DNA of 27,224 nt from Tyzzerella sp. UBA1042 (GTDB taxonomy: Bacteria > Bacillota > Clostridia > Lachnospirales > Anaerotignaceae). Positions 7,384-14,343 of this stretch are shown piece after piece (position 1 is the stretch's first letter; each line of letters opens with the position of its first letter). The notes beneath the pieces were generated by a model. It did not search any database. It saw nothing but the letters and a program-made list of their open reading frames with translations, and was not told the origin of the DNA. Both the position numbers and the translations under genes were made by a program. The stretch lies in the NCBI GenBank assembly GCA_002316675.1, contig DCDZ01000030.1, positions 1-27,224 on the forward strand, read 5' to 3'.

Positions 7384-7753
7384 ATGCCAAAAGGAATACC
7401 AAACAAGCGCTACACTCCGGAGTTCAAGGTCATGGTAGTAGAGATGATGCGCAGGGAGAAGTTAAGCTATCGTGAGGCGGCGCGGAAATTTGAAATGCCA
7501 TCGGATACACAGATAGCCGCTTGGGAACGCATCTATCCCACAGAAGGTCCGGAAGGTCTGGCAGTAGAACGACGGGGGACGAGCCTGCGCAGCCAGCGGC
7601 ACGCATAAGGGACGTCCGGCAAAGCTGCCGACGAAGGTGGAAGAAGACCTGATTGCGGAGAATCAGCGGCTTCGTGCAGAGGCGGCGTGCCTAAAAAACT
7701 TGCAAGCCTTGGTTTTGGAAGACGAGCGAAAAGTGCGCAAAAAACGCTGGTGA
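7384..7753 (+). pseudogene. IS3-family orfA, frameshifted
   Basis: The product opens MPKGIPNKRYTPEFKVMVV and contains the helix-turn-helix REKLSYREAARKFEMPSDTQIAAW typical of OrfA in the IS150 branch. After ERRG the frame is lost: a run of five G at 7574-7578, where four would keep the frame, moves the rest into the next frame. That frame then reads HKGRPAKLPTKVEEDLIAENQ to a TGA at 7751-7753, the expected leucine-zipper end of OrfA. The run of six A at 7739-7744 just before the stop is the expected -1 slippage site for making OrfAB. The gene is therefore dead by a single-base indel but otherwise complete. Confidence 0.75.
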
Positions 7754-8231
7754 TTCGAGGACTGAGGCAAAATTATTCACTGGATATTCTTCTGGAAGTG
7801 GCCCAGCTTGCGCGTTCGACCTGTGCAGCAGGGGTATTGTCAGTTATTCCATCTCCGACAAACCAGTGTTCTCCATGGTGACGGAGATGCTGGACAAGGC
7901 TTTTGCAAGGGTTCCGGAAGGGACAAATCTTATTCTGCATTCCGACCAGGGCTGGCAATACCAGCACAAGCAGTACCAACAGATGCTTCGCAACAAGGGT
8001 ATCCGTTAAAGCATGAGCCGCAAAGACAACTGTCTGGACAATGCCGTGATTGAAAACTTCTTTGGATTGCTCAAGAGTGAACTGCTGTATTTACAGAAAT
8101 TCGAGTTGATGAAGCATTTCAAAAAAGAACTTGTCGATTACCTTGATTACTACAACAACCGCCGCAGCAAGGCAAAACTTAAGGGCTTGCCGCCCGCTCT
8201 TCACAGACAACAAGCCCTTTCGAATGCTTAA
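7738..8231 (+). pseudogene. IS3-family orfB (DDE transposase), internal deletion and nonsense codon
   Basis: The frame after the A6 slippage site gives KTLVIRGLRQNYSLDILLEV, the normal OrfB N-terminus, up to LARS near 7815. It then jumps to another frame, DLCSRGIVSYSISDKPVFS, which belongs to the middle of the integrase core, so the HTH region and the first catalytic Asp have been deleted. The rest keeps HSDQGWQY (second Asp) and DNAVIENFFG (catalytic Glu) but is cut by a TAA at 8008-8010, where relatives have Gln in GIRQSMSR. The C-terminus LPPALHRQQALSNA is intact. Three independent lesions across orfA and orfB show an old, inactive copy. Confidence 0.75.
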
Positions 8232-8240
8232 TTAAAATAT

Positions 8241-8266
8241 TTGTCTGACTTTTTGGGGTCAATTCA
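8241..8266 (-). repeat. Right terminal inverted repeat of the IS3-family element
   Basis: Reads TTTTTGGGGTCAATTCA at its outer end; its reverse complement matches the left repeat at 7323-7348. Confidence 0.75.
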
Positions 8267-8268
8267 CT

Positions 8269-8309
8269 AACAGGGGAACCCCTTTACAAAACCCTGGGTG
8301 CCTGTTTTT
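8269..8309 (+). terminator. Terminator-like hairpin downstream of the IS element
   Basis: AACAGG (8269-8274) pairs with CCTGTT (8301-8306), with a nested ACCC/GGGT pairing, and the right arm runs into TTTTT. On the plus strand it would stop transcripts from the lipoprotein or the IS before they run into the convergent PHP gene. On the minus strand there is no U-tract. Confidence 0.45.
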
Positions 8310-8372
8310 ACCTTTGAAATGAAATCCCTTCGTATTCCATCAGATGCATTCCGATGCAGCTTGGGAAGCATT

Positions 8373-9245
8373 CTATTGTCGTATCTTTTTTAGTTGGGGC
8401 TGCATTGCCTCCCACACCGCATAGGGGACGGAGAGACTCCCCTTGCCCGTTCCCAATTGGATATAGGGCTTATTCTCTCCATGAAAATCACTGCCTCCCG
8501 AGGGGAGGAGATGATGCTTCTTGGCCAATTTCATCATAGTTTTTCTTTGGGCGGGGGTAAAGGTGGAGTAAAAGCATTCGATGCCGTTTAGGCCCAGAGG
8601 AACCAGTTCTTCACATAAGCAATCCAATTGATCATGAGCAAGGCCGTAGAGGGTGGGGTGGGCTAATATGCTGATGCCGCCGGCGGCGTGAATTGTCTGT
8701 ATACATTCGGCGGGAGAGGGAAGGATTTTTGGGACATATCCGGGGCACCCTTGGGTCAGATATTTTGAAAAGGCTTCCTCGCGGGTGTGAATATATCCTT
8801 TTTTTAAGAGTAAGGCGGCGAAGTGGGCACGGGTTATGACCTCCCCGCCCGCACTTTGGGTCACCTCCTCCAGCGTGACAGGTAGACCTATGTGGGTGAG
8901 TTGCCGGGCCATTTTTTGGTTTCTAAGGTCTCTGTTTTTTCGGAGCAGTTCTATCTGATTTTTCCAAACACCGGCCTTTGGATTAATTCCCAGTCCCACA
9001 AGATGCAGCTCCGGCTGATGGAAGCGGGACCAGTGGGTGGCCAGCTCAATTCCCGGGATAGCCTCTATGCCGTATTTTTCTCCGGCTGCAAGGAATTGTG
9101 CCAAACCGTCTGTGGTGTCATGGTCCGTTAAAGCAACGGCAGAAAGCCCTTGTTTTTTTGCCAATAGAATTAACCCCTCCGGCGAAAAGGTGCCGTCAGA
9201 GCAGTAAGAATGGGTGTGAAGATCAATGGTGCAGTTTTTTTTCAT
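8373..9245 (-). CDS. PHP-domain metal-dependent phosphoesterase (YciV/TrpH-like)
   Basis: Protein of 290 residues with the polymerase-and-histidinol-phosphatase fold. Metal-binding motifs appear in order: DLHTHSYCSDG (His10, His12, Asp17), ALTDHDTTDGL (Asp41, His42, Asp43), GIELATHW (Glu67), ISILAHPTLYG, and the C-terminal GGSDFHGENKP. The spacing and length match stand-alone PHP proteins such as E. coli YciV (RNase AM) and the 3',5'-nucleoside bisphosphate phosphatases, which cleave phosphate from small nucleotides or RNA 5' ends. The exact substrate cannot be read from the sequence. The ATG at 9245 has AGGAGG upstream; an in-frame ATG at 9380 would run the coding region through the 9271-9284 palindrome and is unlikely. 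The gene is monocistronic and divergent from the secDF cluster. Confidence 0.9.
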   Translation of the reverse strand: MKKNCTIDLHTHSYCSDGTFSPEGLILLAKKQGLSAVALTDHDTTDGLAQFLAAGEKYGIEAIPGIELATHWSRFHQPELHLVGLGINPKAGVWKNQIELLRKNRDLRNQKMARQLTHIGLPVTLEEVTQSAGGEVITRAHFAALLLKKGYIHTREEAFSKYLTQGCPGYVPKILPSPAECIQTIHAAGGISILAHPTLYGLAHDQLDCLCEELVPLGLNGIECFYSTFTPAQRKTMMKLAKKHHLLPSGGSDFHGENKPYIQLGTGKGSLSVPYAVWEAMQPQLKKIRQ

Positions 9246-9270
9246 TATCCTGCCTCCTTTTTTAATGAGA

Positions 9271-9284
9271 ACGACAATTGTCGT
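9271..9284. promoter_or_regulatory. Perfect 14-bp palindrome, possible operator
   Basis: ACGACAATTGTCGT is a perfect palindrome 26 bp upstream of the PHP gene start, between it and the divergent TIGR04086-like gene. The position fits an operator overlapping the PHP promoter or leader. It does not match the LexA, CcpA, Rex, NrdR or Fur consensus that I know. Confidence 0.4.
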
Positions 9285-9359
9285 GCCATTCTTTTGTATG
9301 AACGCCCCCTGCAAGCACAGGTTTATTTCCCTTGCAAGGCTTTGTTTGATTTGACTCTT

Positions 9360-9389
9360 TTGAAAAGCTTTTCCTTGCAATTATATCAT
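9360..9389 (+). promoter_or_regulatory. Candidate promoter of the TIGR04086-like gene
   Basis: TTGAAA (9360-9365) and TATCAT (9384-9389) with an 18-bp spacer; TATATC at 9382 with a 16-bp spacer is an overlapping alternative. It lies about 55 bp before the start of the membrane protein. Confidence 0.4.
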
Positions 9390-9442
9390 ATTTTTCGGGC
9401 TTCTCCCATAGAATAAACCAAAAGCGAACGGGAGTGGATTTT

Positions 9443-9877
9443 TTGAGAAAGAAAAATAAGGAAACTACAAAAAAAATACAGAAAAAAAGAGAGGGTTTGG
9501 AAAAGCCGGGGAGCCAAGGCTGGGTCTGCATGGCAAAGGGTATGGCCGTGGCATACGGAATTACCTGTATTTTTTTTATTGCCTATGGGCTTATTCTTAC
9601 ATATACAAATGCTTCCGAACAAAGCCTACCCTTGATCGCCCTGGTATGCACTGCCATTTCCTCCGCCGTTGCAGGGTATGATTGGGCGCGCTGCCGAAAA
9701 AAGAAGGGCCTGCTCACAGGCTTGGCGGCAGGTGTGGCATATGCGGTAATTTTGTTTATTGTTACAGCACTGGCCAGCGATTCCTTCTCTATGGGTATGT
9801 CTAAAATTATGACACTCATTGTGGCTCTTGCCGGCGGCGGCATTGGCGGTATTTTGGGTGTAAATGGAAAAAAATAA
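9443..9877 (+). CDS. TIGR04086-like small membrane protein
   Basis: Protein of 144 residues: a lysine-rich cytoplasmic N-terminus, then four hydrophobic segments (MAVAYGITCIFFIAYGLIL; SLPLIALVCTAISSAVAGY; LLTGLAAGVAYAVILFIV; IMTLIVALAGGGIGGILG). Length, topology and position just before secD and secF match the TIGR04086 family of Gram-positive membrane proteins, whose function is unknown. The start is probably the TTG at 9443: GGAG at 9431-9434 is 8 nt upstream, whereas the in-frame GTG at 9434 would overlap that site and has no ribosome binding site of its own. A promoter and strong terminator lie between this gene and secD, so the two may not share one transcript. Confidence 0.75.
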   Translation: MRKKNKETTKKIQKKREGLEKPGSQGWVCMAKGMAVAYGITCIFFIAYGLILTYTNASEQSLPLIALVCTAISSAVAGYDWARCRKKKGLLTGLAAGVAYAVILFIVTALASDSFSMGMSKIMTLIVALAGGGIGGILGVNGKK

Positions 9878-9885
9878 AAAAATAC

Positions 9886-9913
9886 TTGAAAAATTCCGAC
9901 AATATGATATACT
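9886..9913 (+). promoter_or_regulatory. Promoter upstream of secD
   Basis: TTGAAA (9886-9891), a 16-bp spacer and TATACT (9908-9913), starting 9 nt after the stop codon of the TIGR04086-like gene. Transcription would begin near 9920, about 150 nt before secD. Confidence 0.55.
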
Positions 9914-9919
9914 GACTGC

Positions 9920-10027
9920 TGAGAGGAATGATCTCTTATTTATATATTCTTGGGAGACATTCTCAAAAATTGCGAAATAGGCTGGTTCCTCCTTTTTAGA
10001 AAAAAGGAAGAGCCGCCTTTCTTTTGT
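9920..10027 (+). ncRNA. Candidate leader RNA or small RNA before secD
   Basis: The segment runs from the predicted start site (about 9920) to the end of a strong intrinsic terminator (9979-10027), giving an RNA of about 105 nt. It contains small hairpins (GAGA/TCTC at 9921-9936; TTGGGA with TCTCAA at 9950-9965). GAGGAA (9923-9928) is exactly complementary to TTCCTC (9986-9991) in the left arm of the terminator, so an alternative antiterminator fold is possible. It matches no riboswitch, T-box or SRP RNA signature that I recognise. Either it is an attenuator controlling secDF or an independent small RNA. Confidence 0.4.
9979..10027 (+). terminator. Strong intrinsic terminator upstream of secD
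   Basis: GGTTCCTCCTTTTT (9984-9997) pairs with AAAAAGGAAGAGCC (10001-10014) over 14 positions with one mismatch and one G-U pair; outer AGGC/GCCT extends it. TTTCTTTTGTG follows. It lies between the 9886-9913 promoter and the secD start, so it should either end a short RNA or attenuate secDF. Confidence 0.7.
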
Positions 10028-10070
10028 GCCAAATCGTACAAGCACAAAGGACTTCAGGAGGGACTGTATC

Positions 10071-11309
10071 ATGAAAATAAAGGGAAGGCTTATGCTGTTG
10101 CTTATGCTGATTGTAGCATTGGGGCTTAGCACCCTCACTTATTATGGAGTGGGGAAGGACAAGCGGCTCAGTGTCAATGATATCAAGCAGGGCTTAGACT
10201 TAAGCGGCGGTGTTGATATTGTGTATCAGGCGGACAAAGAAACGGTTACGGACGAAGAAATGTCTGCTGCCATCTCCTTGCTGCAAGGCCGCTTGGATTG
10301 GAGCGGTTGGACGGAAGCCGAAGCGGCAAGAGAAGGAGCAAAGCGTATCCGCGTGCAGATTCCCGGGGTAGAGGATGCGGAGGAAGCAATACAGGAAATT
10401 GGACAAACTGCCCAGCTTCTTTTTGCTGATGAAGAAGGAAATATAGTGCTTACGGGAGATATGGTAAAAAATGCAACAAAGCAGGTTGGCGCAACCACAA
10501 GCGGCGGCGCTTCTCAGCCCTATGTTGCCTTAGAATTTACCGAAGAAGGCAAGCAATTGTTTGCACAAGCAACAGCAGAAAATATCGGAAAAAAGATTAT
10601 GATTGTTATGGATGACGAGGTCATCAGTGCCCCTGGGGTGCAGGAAGAGATTTCCGACGGTAAGGCGATTATTACGGGGAATTTCACCGGAGAGAGTGCG
10701 GAAAATCTGGCGGCGCTGATTCGGGCCGGCTCCTTGCCCTTTAACTTGACGGTTTTGCAGATGGAAAACGTTGGTGCAAGATTGGGTGCGGATGCCCTTT
10801 CCACGGGTATTTTATCCGGCATGGTAGGGGTTGTGCTGGTTATATTGTATATGCTTTTCACGTATAAGGCCTTAGGTTTTGCGGCTGATTGGGCTTTGAT
10901 TATTTATATCGCCTTGAATCTGACTGTTTTAAGCCTGTTCCATATCACGTTGACACTGCCAGGGATTGCAGGTATTGTGCTTTCCATTGGTATGGCAGTG
11001 GATGCAAATGTTATTATCTTCGAGCGGATTAAGGAAGAATTGATTCTTGGCAAAACCTTGCGTTCGGCAGTAAAAATAGGGTTTTCAAGAGCCTTGCCGG
11101 CTATTGTAGACGGTAATGTTACAACCTTGATTGCGGCGGCAGTGTTGTTCTTCTTAGGTTCCGGAACCATAAAGGGCTTTGCCACAACATTGATCATCGG
11201 TATTATTCTTTCAATGTTTACGGCATTGTTTGTAACAAGAGTGATTGTAAATAGCATGATTCAAGCGGGATTTCACAACCCAAAAAACTACGGGTTTCGT
11301 GTAAAGTGA
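10071..11309 (+). CDS. secD: Protein translocase subunit SecD
   Basis: Protein of 412 residues, short for SecD as is usual in Clostridia. An N-terminal transmembrane helix (about 5-25) precedes DIKQGLDLSGGVDIVYQ, the conserved SecD signature, then a periplasmic-type P1 region. Five further helices follow, carrying the RND-like motif GMAVDANVIIFERIKEEL. With SecF it uses the proton motive force to help preproteins leave SecYEG on the outer face. The ATG at 10071 follows AGGAGGG by 8 nt; an in-frame ATG at 10026 has no such site. The stop codon lies inside the secF ribosome binding site, so the two genes are tightly coupled. A promoter and terminator lie upstream. Confidence 0.95.
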   Translation: MKIKGRLMLLLMLIVALGLSTLTYYGVGKDKRLSVNDIKQGLDLSGGVDIVYQADKETVTDEEMSAAISLLQGRLDWSGWTEAEAAREGAKRIRVQIPGVEDAEEAIQEIGQTAQLLFADEEGNIVLTGDMVKNATKQVGATTSGGASQPYVALEFTEEGKQLFAQATAENIGKKIMIVMDDEVISAPGVQEEISDGKAIITGNFTGESAENLAALIRAGSLPFNLTVLQMENVGARLGADALSTGILSGMVGVVLVILYMLFTYKALGFAADWALIIYIALNLTVLSLFHITLTLPGIAGIVLSIGMAVDANVIIFERIKEELILGKTLRSAVKIGFSRALPAIVDGNVTTLIAAAVLFFLGSGTIKGFATTLIIGIILSMFTALFVTRVIVNSMIQAGFHNPKNYGFRVK

Positions 11310-11321
11310 GGGGTGGCAAAA

Positions 11322-12197
11322 ATGAAAATTATTGAAAACAGAAAGAAGTTTTTTGCCCTTTCCTTCCTACTGATTTTACTCGGGTTTGCCTCTATGGTTT
11401 ATCATGGCGGCAAGGGTGAGAGCATCTTGAACTGGGGTGTGGAATTTACCGGCGGTACTGCTTTGAAAATTGACATAGGAGAGGCCTATGCCCATGACAA
11501 ATTAAGTGAGGTAATTTTTAATATCACAGGACAAAAAAGCGCACAAATTCAAGATGTTATCGGCACAAACGAGGTTGCGGTAAAAATACAATCCATTGAT
11601 AGTGCAACAAGAACAAAGCTGGGAGAAGCAATTAAGGCGGAATTCCCTTTGTCAGACATAAAGTCCTCTGCGGATGTAAGCGGTACAGTAAGCTCTGAAA
11701 TGCAGATGGCGGCATTTAAAGCCACGCTGATTGCGTGTTTTGCGATGCTCATCTATATATCCATTCGGTTTAAGGATGTTAGAGCGGGGGGCAGTGCCAT
11801 TTTGGCGTTGCTGCATGATGTGTTAATTGTAATCGCAACCTATGCGGTGTTCCGTATCCCTGTCGATAATTCCTTTATTGCGGTTTTGCTTACCATACTG
11901 GGGTATTCCATCAACGCAACAATTGTAATATTTGACCGTGTGAGAGAGAACCGTGACAAATTTAAGACGCATGAAATTGCGGAGAAGATTAACAAAAGTA
12001 TCGGGCAGACACTGGCAAGATCCATCAATACTTCGGTGACTACGTTTTTGACAGTAGGTGCAATTTATGTACTTGGCGTTCAGTCTATCAAAGAATTTGC
12101 CCTGCCGATGATGGTAGGCATTATCGTTGGAGCTTATTCTTCCATTTGTATTTCAGGCCCAATTTGGTATATTTTGCTGCCAAAGAAGGATAAATAG
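11322..12197 (+). CDS. secF: Protein translocase subunit SecF
   Basis: Protein of 291 residues with six predicted helices. SecF signatures are present: NWGVEFTGGTALKI after the first helix, and the RND-type motif LGYSINATIVIFDRVRENRDK followed by INKSIGQTLARSINTSVTTFL. It forms the accessory translocase with SecD. ATG 11322 is preferred over GTG 11313 because GAGGGG at 11308-11313 is the ribosome binding site and overlaps the secD stop. The gene ends in two consecutive stem-loops. A separate SecF, rather than the fused SecDF of Bacillus, is typical of Clostridia. Confidence 0.95.
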   Translation: MKIIENRKKFFALSFLLILLGFASMVYHGGKGESILNWGVEFTGGTALKIDIGEAYAHDKLSEVIFNITGQKSAQIQDVIGTNEVAVKIQSIDSATRTKLGEAIKAEFPLSDIKSSADVSGTVSSEMQMAAFKATLIACFAMLIYISIRFKDVRAGGSAILALLHDVLIVIATYAVFRIPVDNSFIAVLLTILGYSINATIVIFDRVRENRDKFKTHEIAEKINKSIGQTLARSINTSVTTFLTVGAIYVLGVQSIKEFALPMMVGIIVGAYSSICISGPIWYILLPKKDK

Positions 12198-12202
12198 AAG
12201 GG

Positions 12203-12270
12203 AAAGCCTTGGCGGATTATAAGGCTTTCGGGGGCGGCAATCAAGATCGTATGGATTGCCGTCCTTTTTA
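12203..12270 (+). terminator. Double hairpin terminator of secDF
   Basis: Six nucleotides after the secF stop, AAAGCCTT (12203-12210) pairs perfectly with AAGGCTTT (12221-12228). It is followed by a second stem, GGGCGGCAATC (12232-12242) with GATTGCCGTCC (12254-12264), one G-U pair, then TTTTTAT. The second hairpin is a standard intrinsic terminator. Confidence 0.8.
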
Positions 12271-12352
12271 TATGGATATTTTGGGTGACAGCTGGCGGTA
12301 ATCAGCCTTTTTCTGATAAAATGCATTGTGTTAAGGGAATACCGCCTCTCCG

Positions 12353-12381
12353 TTGCCTTAAAATCTCTTATGTGATACAAT
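12353..12381 (+). promoter_or_regulatory. Candidate promoter of the recombinase-NUDIX operon
   Basis: TTGCCT (12353-12358), 17-bp spacer, TACAAT (12376-12381). This would give a leader of about 140 nt. Confidence 0.45.
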
Positions 12382-12529
12382 TATAAAAAGCTTTGCACCA
12401 TATTGCTTCTCTTATTTGGAGAAAAAGGAACAAGGATTTTTGATTTTTTTTCCTAATTTGTATGGGCTGACATAGAGTATTGAAAGGCTTATGGTTTGAT
12501 AAGCGATAAAGCGTGTATGGAAGGATCGG

Positions 12530-13609
12530 ATGGGAGTGTTATCATTCATGTCAACGTATCATGAAAGCTTAAAAAATGAAGAAACCCTTCGTTTACGGGA
12601 AATCCAGAAGGAGCTTCCGCCTTTTTTGATGGAGTTTTTTCGTGGAATTTCCCAAACCACTTCTACAAAAACAAGATTGGCCTATGCCTATGATTTGCGG
12701 GTTTTTTTTCGTTATCTCTATGAGGAGCATCAAACCTTGGGCGGGTGTATGTCAACGAAGCTTACCATGGATTGTTTAAGCCAGATTACCTCGGAGGATA
12801 TTGACTGCTTTATGGAGTATCTTTCTTTTTATATCCGGGCAGATTATGAAAATCCGGAAAATGCAGCCTCCCTGCATAATGATGAAAAAGGAAAATCCCG
12901 TAAATTGGCGGCCATACGCTCTATGTTTAAATATTTTTATAAGAAAAAAAAGGTAGAGGCTAATCCCGCCGCCATTGTGGATACCCCTAAAATTCATGAT
13001 AAACAGATCATCCGTTTGGATGTCAATGAAATGGCGGATTTTTTAGATGCAGTAGAGTCCGGCGGAGGGCTGACCGAGCATCAAAAAAGATACCACGAGC
13101 GTACAAAAAAAAGGGATTTGGCCATAGCCACCCTGCTTTTGGGCACGGGAATGCGGGTTTCTGAGTGCGTGGGCATTAATATAAAGGATATAGATTTTAA
13201 TAACAATGCCATTAAAGTGACCCGAAAGGGCGGGAACGAGGTTTTCCTTTACTTCGGTGAAGAGGTGCGGGAGGCTTTGGAGAATTACCTTGAGGAACGG
13301 CTAAATGCCGCCACACAGGAAGAAAATGAGGATGCATTGTTTCTTTCTTCCCGAGGGAAGAGAATTACCATTCGTGCTGTGCAGAATTTGGTGAAAAAAT
13401 ATGCTCTGGGCGTTACAGTAAAGAAAATTTCTCCCCATAAACTGCGGAGCACTTTTGGTACAAATTTGTATCAGGAAACGGGGGATATTTATTTGGTGGC
13501 CGACACCCTTGGCCATGCCGATGTAAATACTACCAAAAAGCATTATGCTGAAATCGAAGATCATAGGCGGCGGAAGGCCGCATCATTTATAAAGCTCAGA
13601 AAGGATTGA
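12530..13609 (+). CDS. Tyrosine-type site-specific recombinase (XerC/D-like)
   Basis: Protein of 359 residues with an N-terminal SAM-like DNA-binding domain (about 30-150) and a C-terminal catalytic domain (about 160-355). The active-site set is complete: Arg209 (GTGMRVSEC), Lys233 (TRKGGN), His303 and Arg306 (SPHKLRST), His329 (LGHADVNTT) and the nucleophile Tyr339 (KKHYA). It is longer than XerC/XerD (about 300 residues), mostly because of inserts in the N-terminal domain, and is nearer the size of single-recombinase XerS proteins. It is not attached to any phage or integron genes, so a housekeeping role such as chromosome dimer resolution is plausible but not shown. Both possible starts (12530, and 12548 giving MSTYHESL) have mediocre ribosome binding sites. 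Confidence 0.85.
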   Translation: MGVLSFMSTYHESLKNEETLRLREIQKELPPFLMEFFRGISQTTSTKTRLAYAYDLRVFFRYLYEEHQTLGGCMSTKLTMDCLSQITSEDIDCFMEYLSFYIRADYENPENAASLHNDEKGKSRKLAAIRSMFKYFYKKKKVEANPAAIVDTPKIHDKQIIRLDVNEMADFLDAVESGGGLTEHQKRYHERTKKRDLAIATLLLGTGMRVSECVGINIKDIDFNNNAIKVTRKGGNEVFLYFGEEVREALENYLEERLNAATQEENEDALFLSSRGKRITIRAVQNLVKKYALGVTVKKISPHKLRSTFGTNLYQETGDIYLVADTLGHADVNTTKKHYAEIEDHRRRKAASFIKLRKD

Positions 13610-13613
13610 CACG

Positions 13614-14243
13614 ATGCCGATAGAGAAATTAGAGATTCAAGGGATTGCAGATATTTTTAAAGACCGCAGAGCAGAGCCTTTATTCAAGCTGAAACGCTAT
13701 GCTATTTTAGCATTGATTACTGAAAGGAACAGGGAGTTGTGCTTTGTGCTGAATAAGCGGGCCTTAGGAGTACCCCAACCCGGGGATATTTGTTTTCCCG
13801 GCGGGCAGCAAGAGGCGAGGGAACGCTTGGAGGAAACGGCCCTCAGAGAAACGGAGGAGGAGTTGGGCATTCCCCAGAATGATATAACCATATTGGGAAA
13901 AAGCGACTATATGCTCACTATGTATCGTGGTGTGATTCAGCCGTTTGTAGGCTATGTCAGCTACGACGTATTGCGCTGCTCTATCCCCAATGCCGATGAG
14001 GTTGCACAAATTTTTACCGTTCCCCTTTCCTTTTTTCAAGAGACACCACCGGAAATTTATGATATGGTTTGGGAGCCGGTAAAGCCGAAGACCTTTCCCT
14101 ATCATCGCATTCAAGGGGGAGAAGAGTATCCTTTTAGCAAATGCTATGTTCCCGAATTGTTTTACGAATACAAAGGCCACACCATTTGGGGATTTACTGC
14201 ACAGGTCATTCAAAATATCCTCCTTCTTTTAAACCAGAAATAA
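13614..14243 (+). CDS. NUDIX hydrolase, CoA pyrophosphatase-like
   Basis: Protein of 209 residues. The NUDIX box is complete from Gly64 to Ile86 (GQQEAREXRLEETAL-type spacing, then RETEEELGI), preceded by LNKRALGVPQPGDICFPGG. That leader resembles the KR...GQ.sFPGG signature of the NudL/YeaB group, which splits coenzyme A into 4'-phosphopantetheine and 3',5'-ADP, although the histidine usual in that signature is absent. General nucleotide-diphosphate housecleaning is the alternative. The gene starts 4 nt after the recombinase stop, with its ribosome binding site inside that gene, so the two are co-translated. A bidirectional terminator follows. Superfamily firm, substrate tentative. Confidence 0.85.
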   Translation: MPIEKLEIQGIADIFKDRRAEPLFKLKRYAILALITERNRELCFVLNKRALGVPQPGDICFPGGQQEARERLEETALRETEEELGIPQNDITILGKSDYMLTMYRGVIQPFVGYVSYDVLRCSIPNADEVAQIFTVPLSFFQETPPEIYDMVWEPVKPKTFPYHRIQGGEEYPFSKCYVPELFYEYKGHTIWGFTAQVIQNILLLLNQK

Positions 14244-14293
14244 AAAAGCCTGATTGCTCTGCATATTTTGCAAGCAGTCAGGCTCTTTTTTTC
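14242..14293. terminator. Bidirectional terminator between convergent genes
   Basis: AGCCTGATTGCT (14247-14258) pairs with AGCAGTCAGGCT (14273-14284) over 12 positions with one G-U pair. TTTTTTT follows on the plus strand and AAAAA precedes, so it serves both the NUDIX gene and the minus-strand rbgA operon. Confidence 0.85.
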
Positions 14294-14343
14294 AAAAATA
14301 TAAAATTTTCGGAAAGCTGGTTTGTTTGGAAAGAAAAAGGCAT

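Larger units (their letters stand above)
7323..8266 (+). mobile_element. Degenerate IS3-family (IS150-like) insertion sequence
   Basis: Imperfect 26-bp terminal inverted repeats (7323-7348 and 8241-8266; shared core GACCCCAAAAAG-like) begin with TGA and end with TCA as in the IS3 family. Inside are orfA and orfB remnants in the usual overlapping arrangement. The element is 944 bp, shorter than the roughly 1.2-1.5 kb of intact members because the middle of orfB is missing. No convincing target-site duplication is visible (AGA left, CTA right), consistent with an old insertion. It separates the lipoprotein from a terminator-like hairpin at 8269-8309 that may originally have followed that gene. 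Confidence 0.85.
12198..12529 (+). other. 332-bp gap between secF and the recombinase gene
   Basis: The gap holds the secDF double terminator (12203-12270), a promoter (12353-12381) and an AT-rich leader with a small hairpin GCTTAT/ATAAGC (12488-12505). No coding frame stands out. Confidence 0.6.

Noticed and set aside
7320..8270. Target-site duplication flanking the IS3 element
   Set aside because: The flanking triplets (AGA and CTA) do not match, and shifting the borders by a few bases does not produce a repeat.
12281..12529. dif-like recombination site next to the recombinase gene
   Set aside because: No 28-bp imperfect palindrome resembling Gram-positive dif half-sites was found; only a small 6-bp hairpin is present.
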